From an uncultured Prevotellaceae bacterium (GTDB taxonomy: Bacteria > Bacteroidota > Bacteroidia > Bacteroidales > Bacteroidaceae), in assembly GCA_937915745.1 (NCBI GenBank), contig CALGGJ010000097.1, positions 1 to 41,033 of the forward strand: a stretch of 41,033 bases of DNA, in the 5' to 3' direction. Shown here piece after piece: positions 8,655-17,481 of the stretch. How positions within the stretch are numbered: the first letter of the stretch is position 1; each line of letters opens with the position of its first letter. The notes beneath the pieces were generated by a model. The model made no database searches, was not told where the DNA came from, and worked only from the letters and a program-made list of their open reading frames with translations. Made by a program: the position numbers and the translations under genes.

Positions 8655-8959
8655 CACTCCCGCAAACAGTGCTTACGGCCAACAGCGTAAGGCACAGAGC
8701 AAGGAGCGGACATGAATGCCCTGATGCCTGGAGACAGGCTTCGGGTCATGTAAACGAGAAAATACATGCAACAATGTACTACATGCGTGGATGATTCCTC
8801 CGACTCGTATGCGACATACCGGAACGAGGACGCGTCGCGGGTCCTGGCAACAGAGCCCGACAAGGCGCACTCCACAGCAACAGTAGTTTTGTCGTGTTTT
8901 ATTTTGTGTTTGTGTTGTGGCTACTCTTCTACGTGAAGTATCAAGAGTAGCCTTTTTTT
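8655..8959 (+). ncRNA. Candidate structured noncoding RNA, about 300 nt
   Basis: This orphan transcript unit is bounded by a consensus promoter and an intrinsic terminator. Visible helices are: 8669-8695 (GTGC-TTACG with CGTAA-G-GCAC); 8711-8750 (CATGA/TCATG, CCC/GGG, then GCCTG-GAGA-CAGGC with a GNRA tetraloop); 8763-8778 (TACAT/ATGTA); 8796-8830 (TCCTC/GAGGA enclosing GTATG-CGA-CATAC); and 8834-8861 (GTC/GAC, GGG/CCC, then CTG-GCAA-CAG, a second GNRA loop). No convincing plus-strand reading frame runs through it. I could not match it to tmRNA (no tRNA-like end or tag frame), SRP RNA (no domain IV motif) or 6S RNA (not one long hairpin). The family is unknown to me. Confidence 0.65.
8919..8959 (+). 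terminator. Intrinsic terminator of the candidate ncRNA
   Basis: A 10-bp stem GGCTACTCTT/AAGAGTAGCC (8919-8928 and 8943-8952), with a possible inner TAC/GTA helix, is followed by seven T (8953-8959). There is no T-run on the opposite strand, so it serves plus-strand transcription. It abuts the stop codon of mtgA on the other strand. Confidence 0.85.
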
Positions 8960-9650
8960 ATGGTTTGTCAGGAAACGGGCCCACATTGCGCATCTGCTTC
9001 AGGATGGCACTCTGTCGCTTATACATATATGCAGAAGGACGGCTGCTGTCCATCTTCTGCGGATTTGGCAACGATGCGGCAATGAGGGCACACTGGTTGC
9101 GGTTGAGGTCGAGCGCATGACAGCCGAAGTGCTCAAGCGCAACGGCTTCGGCACCATACACGCCACGTCCCATCTCGATGGTATTGAGATACACCTCCAT
9201 TATACGATGTTTCGACCATAAGGTCTCAATCAACACGGTGAAGTATGCCTCCAGACCCTTCCTGAGCCACGACTGCTGCGGCCAAAGAAACACATTCTTG
9301 GCTGTCTGCTGACTTATTGTGCTCGCTCCACGCAGTCGGCCCCTCGTCTCACGCTCCTGCAAGGCTTTTTCTATGGCATTGAAGTCGAACCCATGATGGC
9401 TGAAGAAATTCTGGTCTTCGCTTGCCCATACAGCCTGAGGCAGAGCCGGACTGATACTGTCTATCGGCACCCAGCGATGGGCCAGCTTCAACGGTTCGCC
9501 GGCACGAAATTGTTGGGCAAGACGGATGACCATGAGCGGAGACAGCGGCACCGACACATACTTATATAAAACAACTGCCCCTATGGATGTACCCAGAAAC
9601 AGGATAACCACCCATAGAAGCAGTTTCAATGTCCGACGAATAAACTTCAT
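8958..9650 (-). CDS. mtgA: Monofunctional peptidoglycan glycosyltransferase
   Basis: This 230-residue GT51 enzyme polymerises lipid II into glycan strands at the outer face of the inner membrane. An N-terminal membrane anchor (about 9-30) is followed by the family motifs: SEDQNFFSHHGFD with catalytic Glu78, RGASTISQQTAKNVFLW, and the MEVYLNTIEMG motif with Glu152. It is normal length for MtgA and has no transpeptidase domain. Its ATG overlaps the stop of the OmpA-type lipoprotein gene by one base (TAATG), indicating translational coupling of two cell-wall proteins. Confidence 0.95.
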   Translation of the reverse strand: MKFIRRTLKLLLWVVILFLGTSIGAVVLYKYVSVPLSPLMVIRLAQQFRAGEPLKLAHRWVPIDSISPALPQAVWASEDQNFFSHHGFDFNAIEKALQERETRGRLRGASTISQQTAKNVFLWPQQSWLRKGLEAYFTVLIETLWSKHRIMEVYLNTIEMGRGVYGAEAVALEHFGCHALDLNRNQCALIAASLPNPQKMDSSRPSAYMYKRQSAILKQMRNVGPFPDKP

Positions 9651-10345
9651 TACTGAAGAGTTCCGTTCTGTGCAGCCTCAATCATTGCCTTGGAAGCATA
9701 GAGATAAACCTCTACACGACGGTTTTGCTGACGTCCGGCAGCTGTGCTGTTATCAGCAACCGGCTGAGTAGAACCGGCGCCACCAACCGACTTAATCTGT
9801 GATGCACTTACGTTGCACGACTTCAGATAAGTCTCAACCGACTGGGCACGACGCTCAGACAGAGGATTATTGATTGCATCGGTACCAGTGCTGTCGGTAT
9901 GACCCACGATTACAACGTCCATATCTTTGTTGACATTGAGCACATCGGAGGCAAACTTTTGAAGAGAAGACTTGGCAGCATCGTTGAGGTCAGACTTGTT
10001 GGTAGCAAAGAGAATACCCGAGTCGAAAGTAACCTTAACAGCCTGCAGGCCGTTTGCATCGGCCACACTCTCAACCTTAGCGTCCTTCACGGCCTCGGCT
10101 GCAGCCTTTGCCTTATCCATCTTCTTGCCAATCAGAACACCGGCACTCGTACCCACCGCTGTGCCAATAGCAGCACCAATGGCTGTACCTTTTGCATCCT
10201 TACCAATAATATTGCCAATAATAGCTCCAAGAGCTGCACCGCTACCACCACCGATAAGTCCACCTTTGGTAGTGTTGTTCATGTTACAACCCGAAAGCAA
10301 CAACACTGCACTGAGTGAAATTGCAACAAACTTTGAATTCTTCAT
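9650..10345 (-). CDS. OmpA-family lipoprotein with glycine-zipper domain
   Basis: This 231-residue envelope lipoprotein has a signal peptide ending in a LLLSGC lipobox (Cys20). A glycine-rich zipper follows (about 29-75, with repeated GAAIG and GTAVG patterns) that could insert in or oligomerise on a membrane. The C-terminal OmpA/peptidoglycan-binding domain contains VIVGHTDSTG, NPLSERRA and GRQQNRRVEVYL. It probably tethers the outer membrane to peptidoglycan, consistent with its coupling to mtgA downstream. The upstream gap (10346-10602) is shared with divergent proS. Confidence 0.92.
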   Translation of the reverse strand: MKNSKFVAISLSAVLLLSGCNMNNTTKGGLIGGGSGAALGAIIGNIIGKDAKGTAIGAAIGTAVGTSAGVLIGKKMDKAKAAAEAVKDAKVESVADANGLQAVKVTFDSGILFATNKSDLNDAAKSSLQKFASDVLNVNKDMDVVIVGHTDSTGTDAINNPLSERRAQSVETYLKSCNVSASQIKSVGGAGSTQPVADNSTAAGRQQNRRVEVYLYASKAMIEAAQNGTLQ

Positions 10346-10542
10346 TGTTCCTTCTGTTTTTTTTGTTTATAACTGATTTGTAAAAAATACATGAGACTTT
10401 CGTATGTGACAATCCACATATCACGATGCAAATATCGGTTTTTTTCTTCAAACCAATGGCATAAAGACATGGTTTTTTAATAAAAAACATGCTTTTTTCA
10501 CTTTTCTACTTCAATCATGACCGCTGTTAGGGAATAAATTCG

Positions 10543-10550
10543 TAAATTTG
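10543..10550 (+). promoter_or_regulatory. Bacteroidetes -7 box upstream of proS
   Basis: TAAATTTG matches TAnnTTTG and lies 52 bp before the proS ATG; transcription would begin near 10557. The expected -33 region holds only a partial match (TGTTAG near 10524). The rest of the 10346-10602 gap is AT-rich with no other clear element. Confidence 0.6.
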
Positions 10551-10602
10551 TACTCGATTTTAGATTAAGCTGATAAAACAGATTTTTTAGGAATACAAGA
10601 AA

Positions 10603-12084
10603 ATGGCAACAGAACTAAAAGGGTTGACAAAACGCAGTGTCAACTATTCTGCATGGTATAACGAATTGGTAGTAAAGGCCGAGTTGGCCGAACAATCCGA
10701 CGTGAGAGGATGCATGGTGATACGCCCATACGGATATGCCATCTGGGAAAAAATTCAAAGTGTACTCGACCAGAAATTCAAGGAGACAGGCGTGCAAAAC
10801 GCATACTTCCCACTGCTCATACCGAAATCATTCCTCAGCCGCGAAGCAGAACACGTCGAAGGCTTCGCAAAGGAATGTGCAGTAGTCACACACTATCGCC
10901 TGAAAACCAACGAAGCACACGACGGCGTTGTCGTTGACCCCGAAGCCAAACTCGACGAAGAACTCATCATACGCCCGACATCAGAGACAATCATCTGGAA
11001 CACATATAAAAACTGGGTAAAATCATACCGCGACCTGCCGATACTGTGCAACCAGTGGTGTAACGTCATGCGGTGGGAAATGCGCACAAGACTCTTCCTG
11101 CGCACATCTGAATTCCTCTGGCAAGAAGGACACACCGCACATGCAACACGCGAAGAAGCCGAAGAACGCGCAAAGATGATGCTACACGTATATGCCGACT
11201 TCGCCGAGAAATACATGGCAATGCCTGTCATACGCGGATCAAAAAGCGAAACCGAACGCTTTGCCGGAGCACTCGACACTTACACCATCGAAGCAATGAT
11301 GCAAGACGGAAAAGCACTCCAAAGCGGAACGAGCCATTTCCTCGGGCAAAACTTCGGACGAGCCTTCGACGTTACATTCCTCAACAAGGAACAAAAACAA
11401 GAATATGCCTGGGCAACAAGCTGGGGCGTCTCCACAAGGCTCATGGGGGCTCTAATCATGACACACTCCGACGACAACGGACTTGTGCTGCCACCACGCC
11501 TCGCACCAACACAAGTAGTGATTGTACCAATATGGAAAACCGACGAACAACTTGCTGAAATAAATAATAAGGTGTCGGCCATCTGCGGCAATCTCAGACA
11601 AATGGGCATCAGCGTAAAATACGACAACGACGACCAGAAACGGCCAGGATTCAAATTTGCGGACTACGAACTAAAAGGCATCCCTGTAAGACTCGTCATC
11701 GGAGTACGCGACCTCGAAAACGGGACTGTCGAAGTGATGCGACGCGACACACTCGAAAAAGAGACCGTCAACATCGAAGGCATAGAACAATACGTACAAA
11801 ACCTGCTCGAAGACATACAGGCCAACATATACAAAAAAGCTCTCGACTATCGCGATGCACACATCTACGAGTGCGACAACTACGACGAATTCAAACAACG
11901 AATCAAAGACGGAGGCTTCTTCCTCTGCCACTGGGACGGCACAGCCGAGACAGAGGCAAAAATCAAGGAAGACACACAGGCAACCATACGTTGTGTGCCA
12001 TACGGATACGAGCAGACACCAGGTACCGACATGGTAAGCGGCAAACCTGCAAAGTACAGGGTAATAGTAGCAAAGGCATACTAA
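10603..12084 (+). CDS. proS: Prolyl-tRNA synthetase, archaeal/eukaryote-like type
   Basis: This 493-residue class II synthetase charges tRNA-Pro. Class II motifs are visible: motif 1 around GCMVIRPYGYAIWEKIQ, motif 2 around NQWCNVMRWEMRTRLFLRT, followed by EFLWQEGHTAHAT, and motif 3 within TSWGVSTRLMGALIMTHSDD. The anticodon-binding domain and a C-terminal extension ending in tyrosine follow, which marks the archaeal/eukaryotic (ProS type 3) form rather than the longer bacterial form with an editing insertion. This form is usual in Bacteroidetes. It starts a plus-strand run; the S37 peptidase gene begins 49 bp downstream. Confidence 0.97.
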   Translation: MATELKGLTKRSVNYSAWYNELVVKAELAEQSDVRGCMVIRPYGYAIWEKIQSVLDQKFKETGVQNAYFPLLIPKSFLSREAEHVEGFAKECAVVTHYRLKTNEAHDGVVVDPEAKLDEELIIRPTSETIIWNTYKNWVKSYRDLPILCNQWCNVMRWEMRTRLFLRTSEFLWQEGHTAHATREEAEERAKMMLHVYADFAEKYMAMPVIRGSKSETERFAGALDTYTIEAMMQDGKALQSGTSHFLGQNFGRAFDVTFLNKEQKQEYAWATSWGVSTRLMGALIMTHSDDNGLVLPPRLAPTQVVIVPIWKTDEQLAEINNKVSAICGNLRQMGISVKYDNDDQKRPGFKFADYELKGIPVRLVIGVRDLENGTVEVMRRDTLEKETVNIEGIEQYVQNLLEDIQANIYKKALDYRDAHIYECDNYDEFKQRIKDGGFFLCHWDGTAETEAKIKEDTQATIRCVPYGYEQTPGTDMVSGKPAKYRVIVAKAY

Positions 12085-12133
12085 GCCCCACCCCTCCACC
12101 CGACTAAAGCTCACCATCATAATTACTCACAAC

Positions 12134-13432
12134 ATGAAACGAATCACAATTGTCACCACATTCCTGCTGATTGCTCTACTGGCCATTGCACAGCAAGAAA
12201 CAACACAGTTCATGCGTCAACTCACTGCCCTGCCCGGCATTACCGACGTACAACCACTGCAAACACGTAGTTTCAAAGAAAAATACGTGATGTATATACA
12301 ACAAAACGTAGATGGCGACAATGCAGATAAAGGCACATTCAAACAAAGGATATTCGTGTGTATGCGCGATGTCAACGCACCAACCGTAATAGTGACTGAA
12401 GGATACTCGGCAAGCTACGGAGCAAATCCAGGGTATGAAATAGAACTGAGCCGCATGTTTAATGCCAACATCGTACTGTGCGAATACAGATATTTCGACC
12501 AATCAGTACCCGAACCATGCAACTGGGACTACATGACCGTGGATAACTCCCTGCGCGACCTGCACAACGTCCGCCTGACACTGGGGCAACTGTTCAAGGG
12601 AAAATGGATTAGCACCGGCACAAGTAAAGGCGGACAAACGACAATGTTCTACAGAGTGACCTACCCCAACGACGTAGATGCCAGCGTGAGCTATGTAGCA
12701 CCCCTCAACAGGTCGGTAGAAGACGGACGGCACGAAGTGTTCCTCGCAAAAAAAGCCGGTACGGAAGAAGACCGCCAAATCGTGTTGAAAGCACAGCAGG
12801 AAATGCTGAAACGCAGAGACACAATGATGCCGTTGTTCAAACAATTCTGTGACGAACACAACTATCACTTCTATCTGCCAATAGACGAAATCTACGACTA
12901 CGTGATACTCGAATATCCGTTCGCACACTTCCAATATGGCACACAGGCAAGCAGCATACCTCCGCTCGATGCTACCGACAAAGAACTCTTCAACCATTTC
13001 ATGCGAGTATCAGGACCCGACTACTTTGCATACCCTAACAAATACCTGCCTTTCGACGTACAAGCCGTGCGCGAACTGGGATATTACGGATATTCACTCA
13101 AAGGACTGAAGAAATGGACAAGGGTGAAGAACACAAAAGGATACCTCAATAAAATCATGCTGACTCCAGAGCTGCGCCACTACAAGTTCGACCCAACCCT
13201 ATACAAACGAACAGTGAAATACCTGAAAAAGGAAGACCCGACCATGATCTTCATCTATGGAGAGGCCGACCCCTGGAGTGCAAGCGGTGTATGCACATGG
13301 CTGGACTGCAGCAAGAAGACAAACATGAGAGTGTATGTACAACCAGGAGGCAATCACGGTGCAAACATAAACAACATGCCAGAACCGGCAAAAACTGACA
13401 TTATAGACAGACTGACAAAGTGGCTGCGGTAG
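12134..13432 (+). CDS. Secreted S37-type serine tripeptidyl aminopeptidase
   Basis: This 432-residue exported peptidase has a signal peptide of about 19 residues (ending LLAIAQ). An alpha/beta-hydrolase fold follows with nucleophile Ser164 in GTSKGGQT, Asp379 in GEADPW and His408 in GGNHGAN. This triad and layout match the PS-10/S37 peptidases, which release short peptides from protein N-termini. It probably acts in periplasmic peptide uptake. It sits between proS and clpC with short gaps of about 50 bp. Confidence 0.88.
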   Translation: MKRITIVTTFLLIALLAIAQQETTQFMRQLTALPGITDVQPLQTRSFKEKYVMYIQQNVDGDNADKGTFKQRIFVCMRDVNAPTVIVTEGYSASYGANPGYEIELSRMFNANIVLCEYRYFDQSVPEPCNWDYMTVDNSLRDLHNVRLTLGQLFKGKWISTGTSKGGQTTMFYRVTYPNDVDASVSYVAPLNRSVEDGRHEVFLAKKAGTEEDRQIVLKAQQEMLKRRDTMMPLFKQFCDEHNYHFYLPIDEIYDYVILEYPFAHFQYGTQASSIPPLDATDKELFNHFMRVSGPDYFAYPNKYLPFDVQAVRELGYYGYSLKGLKKWTRVKNTKGYLNKIMLTPELRHYKFDPTLYKRTVKYLKKEDPTMIFIYGEADPWSASGVCTWLDCSKKTNMRVYVQPGGNHGANINNMPEPAKTDIIDRLTKWLR

Positions 13433-13483
13433 TTGGCACGATGTTTGTAATAACATCTCCACAAACCAAACCATATTGTAAAC

Positions 13484-16003
13484 ATGCTAATGAGATTATC
13501 ACTACCGTTTTCAGAAAAACTGAAACAAATACTTACATACAGTCGTGAAGAAGCAGTAAGGCTCAGAAACAACAGCATTGAGCCCGAGCACATAATTCTC
13601 GGAATCATTCGTGACGGCGAGAATCATGCTTTCGACATCCTGCAACACAAGATGCTGCTCAACATCAAAGCCTGCAAAGAGCATTTAGAGCAACGACTGC
13701 GCAACGACACCGACAAGACTGTCAATGCCGACATAACCGTGAGCGAGGAGACATCAAACATATTACGGCTCAGCCTGTTGGAAGCGAAACTAATGAGAAG
13801 CAGCCTTATCGATACAGAGCACATACTGTTAGGACTTCTGAAGCGTACCAAAACATCGGCAACAGAATATCTCAATCAAAACGACGTCACCTATAACAAA
13901 GTGGCGGCATCAATCACTCATAAAACCACGTCAAACTCAAACACCGACTTCGACGACGATGACGAAGAAGACCTGCCACCGACAAGTCGCAGCAAAGACT
14001 CATCTGACAGGATGACCGATAAAAAGACTGCTGAAAAGCGGCAAACATCGACCGACACACCTGCCATCGATTCGTTTGGGACCGATATTACCCAAGCTGC
14101 ACGTGACGGGAAGCTCGACCCTGTGGTGGGACGGACAAAAGAAATAGAACGTATAGCACAAATTCTGGCCCGGCGCAAAAAAAACAATCCAGTGCTCATT
14201 GGTGAACCGGGAGTTGGCAAAAGCGCAATAGTTGAGGGTCTTGCACTCAGAATTATTGAAAGGAAAGTGTCGCGGACACTGTTTGACAAACGGATAGTTG
14301 CTCTCGACATGTCAACCATCGTAGCAGGAACGAAATACCGCGGACAGTTTGAGGAACGCATGAAAAACATCATCAGCGAACTCAAAGCCAATCCAAACAT
14401 CATTGTGTTCATAGACGAGATTCACAACATCGTAGGTGCAGGCAATCAAGCAGGGCAAATGGATGCAGCCAACATGATGAAACCTGCATTGGCTCGCGGC
14501 GAACTGCAATGCATCGGTGCAACAACTCTCGACGAATACCGCAAAAGTATAGAGAAAGACGGTGCACTCGAACGCAGATTCCAGAAAATCATTGTGGAGC
14601 CTACAACTGTCGAAGAAACCAAAATCATATTACATAACATATGTGGCCGTTACGAGGAACATCACAACGTGACATACACAGAGGAAGCACTCAATGCATG
14701 TGTCAACCTTACAGAACGATATGTCACCGATCGCTTTTTCCCCGACAAAGCCATAGACGTGATGGATGAAGCCGGCTCACACGTACACGTCAACAACATC
14801 TATGTGCCTAAAGAAATCGAAGCACAAGAACAACTCATCGATGAAGCCGTCAGGCACAAAGAGGCTTCGGTAAAAAGGCAGAACTACGAGCAGGCAGCCG
14901 AATACCGCGACCAAGAAAAACATCTGCGCGAAGAACTGACTCGCATGAAAGAATCGTGGCAAGCCAACATGACCGAAACACGCGAAGTGGTTGATGCCGA
15001 CCGTGTGGCCGAAACCGTATCGATGATGACAGGCATACCTGTATCGAAGATGGCACAGGATGAAGGCATCCGGCTTAAAGATATGCGACAGGAACTGAAA
15101 TCGAAAGTAATCGCACAGGACCAAGCCATCGATAAGCTCGTGAGCGCCATTCAGCGTAGCCGTATTGGATTGAAAGATCCAAACAGACCTATCGGCACAT
15201 TCATGTTCCTCGGACCTACCGGTGTAGGAAAAACATATCTTGCAAAGAAACTGGCAGAACACATGTTCGGCTCGCCCGATGCATTGATACGTATTGACAT
15301 GTCGGAATACATGGAGAAATTTACAGTAAGCAGACTGGTAGGCGCACCTCCCGGATACGTGGGATACGAAGAAGGCGGTATGCTGACAGAGAAAGTACGT
15401 CGCAAACCATACTCCATCGTATTGCTGGACGAGATAGAAAAAGCACATCCTGATGTGTTTAACATACTGTTGCAGGTAATGGACGACGGGCGACTCACAG
15501 ACTCCAACGGCCGTACTGTCGATTTTCGAAACACAGTCATCATAATGACATCAAATGTAGGAACACGTCAGCTCAAAGACTTCGGACGTGGCATAGGTTT
15601 CTCTGCCATGGAAGGAATGAACGACCAGCAAGTAAGCCGCAGCGTAATACAGAAAGCGCTCAACAAACAATTCTCGCCAGAGTTCCTCAACCGCATTGAC
15701 GAGATTCTCACTTTCGACCAACTTGAACTGAGTGCAATCCTACGGATTATAGACATCGAACTCAAAGCTCTGTATCAACGCATTGAGTCGATGGGATATA
15801 CACTGGAAATAGAACCTGCAGCCAAAGAGTTCATAGCCAACAAAGGATATGACAAACAGTTTGGTGCAAGGCCATTGCGACGTGCTATACAACAGCATAT
15901 TGAAGACGGCATCGCTGAAATTATAGTTGAAGGTCAAGTGAGTGCAGGACAGACAATCTTGGCTTATCTCGAAGACAACAAGGTTAAGTTCAAGAAGAAA
16001 TAA
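13484..16003 (+). CDS. clpC: ClpC-type AAA+ unfoldase of the Clp protease
   Basis: This 839-residue chaperone feeds substrates to ClpP. Two Clp-N repeats occupy about residues 1-145, followed by an acidic, low-complexity linker (about 150-195). AAA-1 has Walker A GEPGVGKS and Walker B VFIDEIH. The middle region is short and carries a UVR-like motif (RQNYEQAAEYRDQEKHLREE), which marks ClpC rather than ClpB. AAA-2 has GPTGVGKT and LLDEIEKAHPDV. The loop GRGIGF supplies the IGF tripeptide that docks ClpP. It lies 51 bp after the S37 peptidase gene and 33 bp before the PurF-like gene. No CtsR-like operator was recognised. Confidence 0.95.
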   Translation: MLMRLSLPFSEKLKQILTYSREEAVRLRNNSIEPEHIILGIIRDGENHAFDILQHKMLLNIKACKEHLEQRLRNDTDKTVNADITVSEETSNILRLSLLEAKLMRSSLIDTEHILLGLLKRTKTSATEYLNQNDVTYNKVAASITHKTTSNSNTDFDDDDEEDLPPTSRSKDSSDRMTDKKTAEKRQTSTDTPAIDSFGTDITQAARDGKLDPVVGRTKEIERIAQILARRKKNNPVLIGEPGVGKSAIVEGLALRIIERKVSRTLFDKRIVALDMSTIVAGTKYRGQFEERMKNIISELKANPNIIVFIDEIHNIVGAGNQAGQMDAANMMKPALARGELQCIGATTLDEYRKSIEKDGALERRFQKIIVEPTTVEETKIILHNICGRYEEHHNVTYTEEALNACVNLTERYVTDRFFPDKAIDVMDEAGSHVHVNNIYVPKEIEAQEQLIDEAVRHKEASVKRQNYEQAAEYRDQEKHLREELTRMKESWQANMTETREVVDADRVAETVSMMTGIPVSKMAQDEGIRLKDMRQELKSKVIAQDQAIDKLVSAIQRSRIGLKDPNRPIGTFMFLGPTGVGKTYLAKKLAEHMFGSPDALIRIDMSEYMEKFTVSRLVGAPPGYVGYEEGGMLTEKVRRKPYSIVLLDEIEKAHPDVFNILLQVMDDGRLTDSNGRTVDFRNTVIIMTSNVGTRQLKDFGRGIGFSAMEGMNDQQVSRSVIQKALNKQFSPEFLNRIDEILTFDQLELSAILRIIDIELKALYQRIESMGYTLEIEPAAKEFIANKGYDKQFGARPLRRAIQQHIEDGIAEIIVEGQVSAGQTILAYLEDNKVKFKKK

Positions 16004-16036
16004 CATAAACTACAACACAAAACAAAATCGACAACA

Positions 16037-17467
16037 ATGGGAGGATTTTTCGGCACGGTATCAACCAAAGAATGTACCAACGACCTGTTCTACGGTACTG
16101 ACTACAATTCACATCTTGGTACCATGCGTGGTGGTATGACCACATACAGCAACGAAAATGGTTTTATACGCTCTATTCACAATCTTGAATCCACTTACTT
16201 CCGCTCTGCATTCGAAGACAAGCTCGACAAATTCAAGGGACAGTCGGGAATCGGCATAATAAGCGACACCGATGCTCAGCCCCTACTCTTCAACAGCCAT
16301 TTGGGACGGTTTGCCATTGTAACAGTAGCAAAAGTGACAAACAAAGAAGACCTGGCAAATAAACTACTTGACGAGAACATGCATCTTGCAGAATTCAGCT
16401 CAGGCAAAATAAACCAGACAGAACTTATCGGCTTACTGATTGTTAAAGGCAAGACCTATGTTGAAGGTATTGAAAATGTGTTTCGCGAAGTCAAGGGCTC
16501 ATGTTCGCTGCTGCTGCTCACTGAAGACGGTATTATCGCCGCACGCGATTCGTGGGGGCGCACACCAATTATCATCGGCAGGAAAGATGGTGCGTATGCT
16601 GCCACAAGCGAATCGACAGCTTTCCCAAATCTTGGTTATGAAATAGATAAATACCTGGGTCCCGGAGAGATTGTGCGACTATATGCCGACCATATTGAGC
16701 AGCTGCGAAAACCTAACAAAGGGATGCAGATATGCTCGTTCCTGTGGGTCTATTATGGTTTCCCAACATCATCCTACGAGGGTGTCAACGTGGAGGATGT
16801 GCGTTACAAGTGCGGCCTTGTTATGGGGAAAAACGATACGACGGAGGTTGATTGTGCATGTGGTATCCCCGACTCCGGCACAGGTATGGCGATAGGTTAT
16901 GCCGCCGGTCACGGAGTTTCGTATAGACGTGCCATATCAAAATATACGCCTACATGGCCCCGGTCGTTTACACCGAGCAACCAAGAGCGTCGTTCATTAG
17001 TGGCAAAGATGAAACTCATAGCCAACAGAGACATGCTTAACGGGCAACGTATGTTATTTTGTGACGACTCGATTGTGCGTGGGACACAACTTCGCGACAA
17101 CACAAAGGAACTTTACGAATGCGGAGCCAAGGAGGTGCACATGCGTATTTCGTGTCCACCACTCATCTATGGATGTCAGTTCGTCAATTTCTCACGCTCG
17201 AAAGGCGACCTCGAGCTTATTACCCGACGCATCGTAAAGGAATTCGAGGGTGATGAGAACAAGAATATAGATAAATATTCCCGGACCGGAACGCCGGAAT
17301 ACAATCGGATGGTAGAGGAAATACGTAAACGCCTGAATCTCTCATCACTTAAATTCAGCACTTTGGAAACCCTTGTCGAGAGTATCGGTCTGCCTAAATG
17401 CAAGATATGCACACACTGCTTCGACGGCAGCAGCCAATATACATTGGAAGAAGAAAACAAAGCTTAA
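16037..17467 (+). CDS. PurF-like amidophosphoribosyltransferase lacking the glutaminase nucleophile
   Basis: This is a 476-residue PurF homologue. The C-terminal phosphoribosyltransferase half is intact, with GIPDSGTG and the PRPP-binding loop RMLFCDDSIVRGTQLRDN. The N-terminal half has the NTN-hydrolase glutaminase fold, but the protein begins MGGFFG rather than MCGI, so the catalytic Cys1 is Gly. Other glutaminase positions are also replaced: the GHVRYPT-type segment reads IGIISDTD, the HNGNL-type segment reads VAKVTN, and the SDSE-type segment reads NQTE. It may use ammonia, partner with another amidotransferase, or have a different role. I recall a similar MGGFFG paralogue in other Bacteroidales. 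The next gene makes PRPP, its expected substrate, 14 bp downstream. Confidence 0.85.
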   Translation: MGGFFGTVSTKECTNDLFYGTDYNSHLGTMRGGMTTYSNENGFIRSIHNLESTYFRSAFEDKLDKFKGQSGIGIISDTDAQPLLFNSHLGRFAIVTVAKVTNKEDLANKLLDENMHLAEFSSGKINQTELIGLLIVKGKTYVEGIENVFREVKGSCSLLLLTEDGIIAARDSWGRTPIIIGRKDGAYAATSESTAFPNLGYEIDKYLGPGEIVRLYADHIEQLRKPNKGMQICSFLWVYYGFPTSSYEGVNVEDVRYKCGLVMGKNDTTEVDCACGIPDSGTGMAIGYAAGHGVSYRRAISKYTPTWPRSFTPSNQERRSLVAKMKLIANRDMLNGQRMLFCDDSIVRGTQLRDNTKELYECGAKEVHMRISCPPLIYGCQFVNFSRSKGDLELITRRIVKEFEGDENKNIDKYSRTGTPEYNRMVEEIRKRLNLSSLKFSTLETLVESIGLPKCKICTHCFDGSSQYTLEEENKA

Positions 17468-17481
17468 ACACATAAAACGCA

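Noticed and set aside
8655..8959. tmRNA, SRP RNA or 6S RNA
   Set aside because: No tRNA-like ends or tag frame, no SRP domain IV motif, and the fold is a chain of hairpins rather than one long 6S-like hairpin.
14777..15448. 223-codon minus-strand frame inside clpC
   Set aside because: It lies antisense to strongly conserved ClpC sequence, has Cys/Phe-rich composition typical of shadow frames, and resembles no protein.
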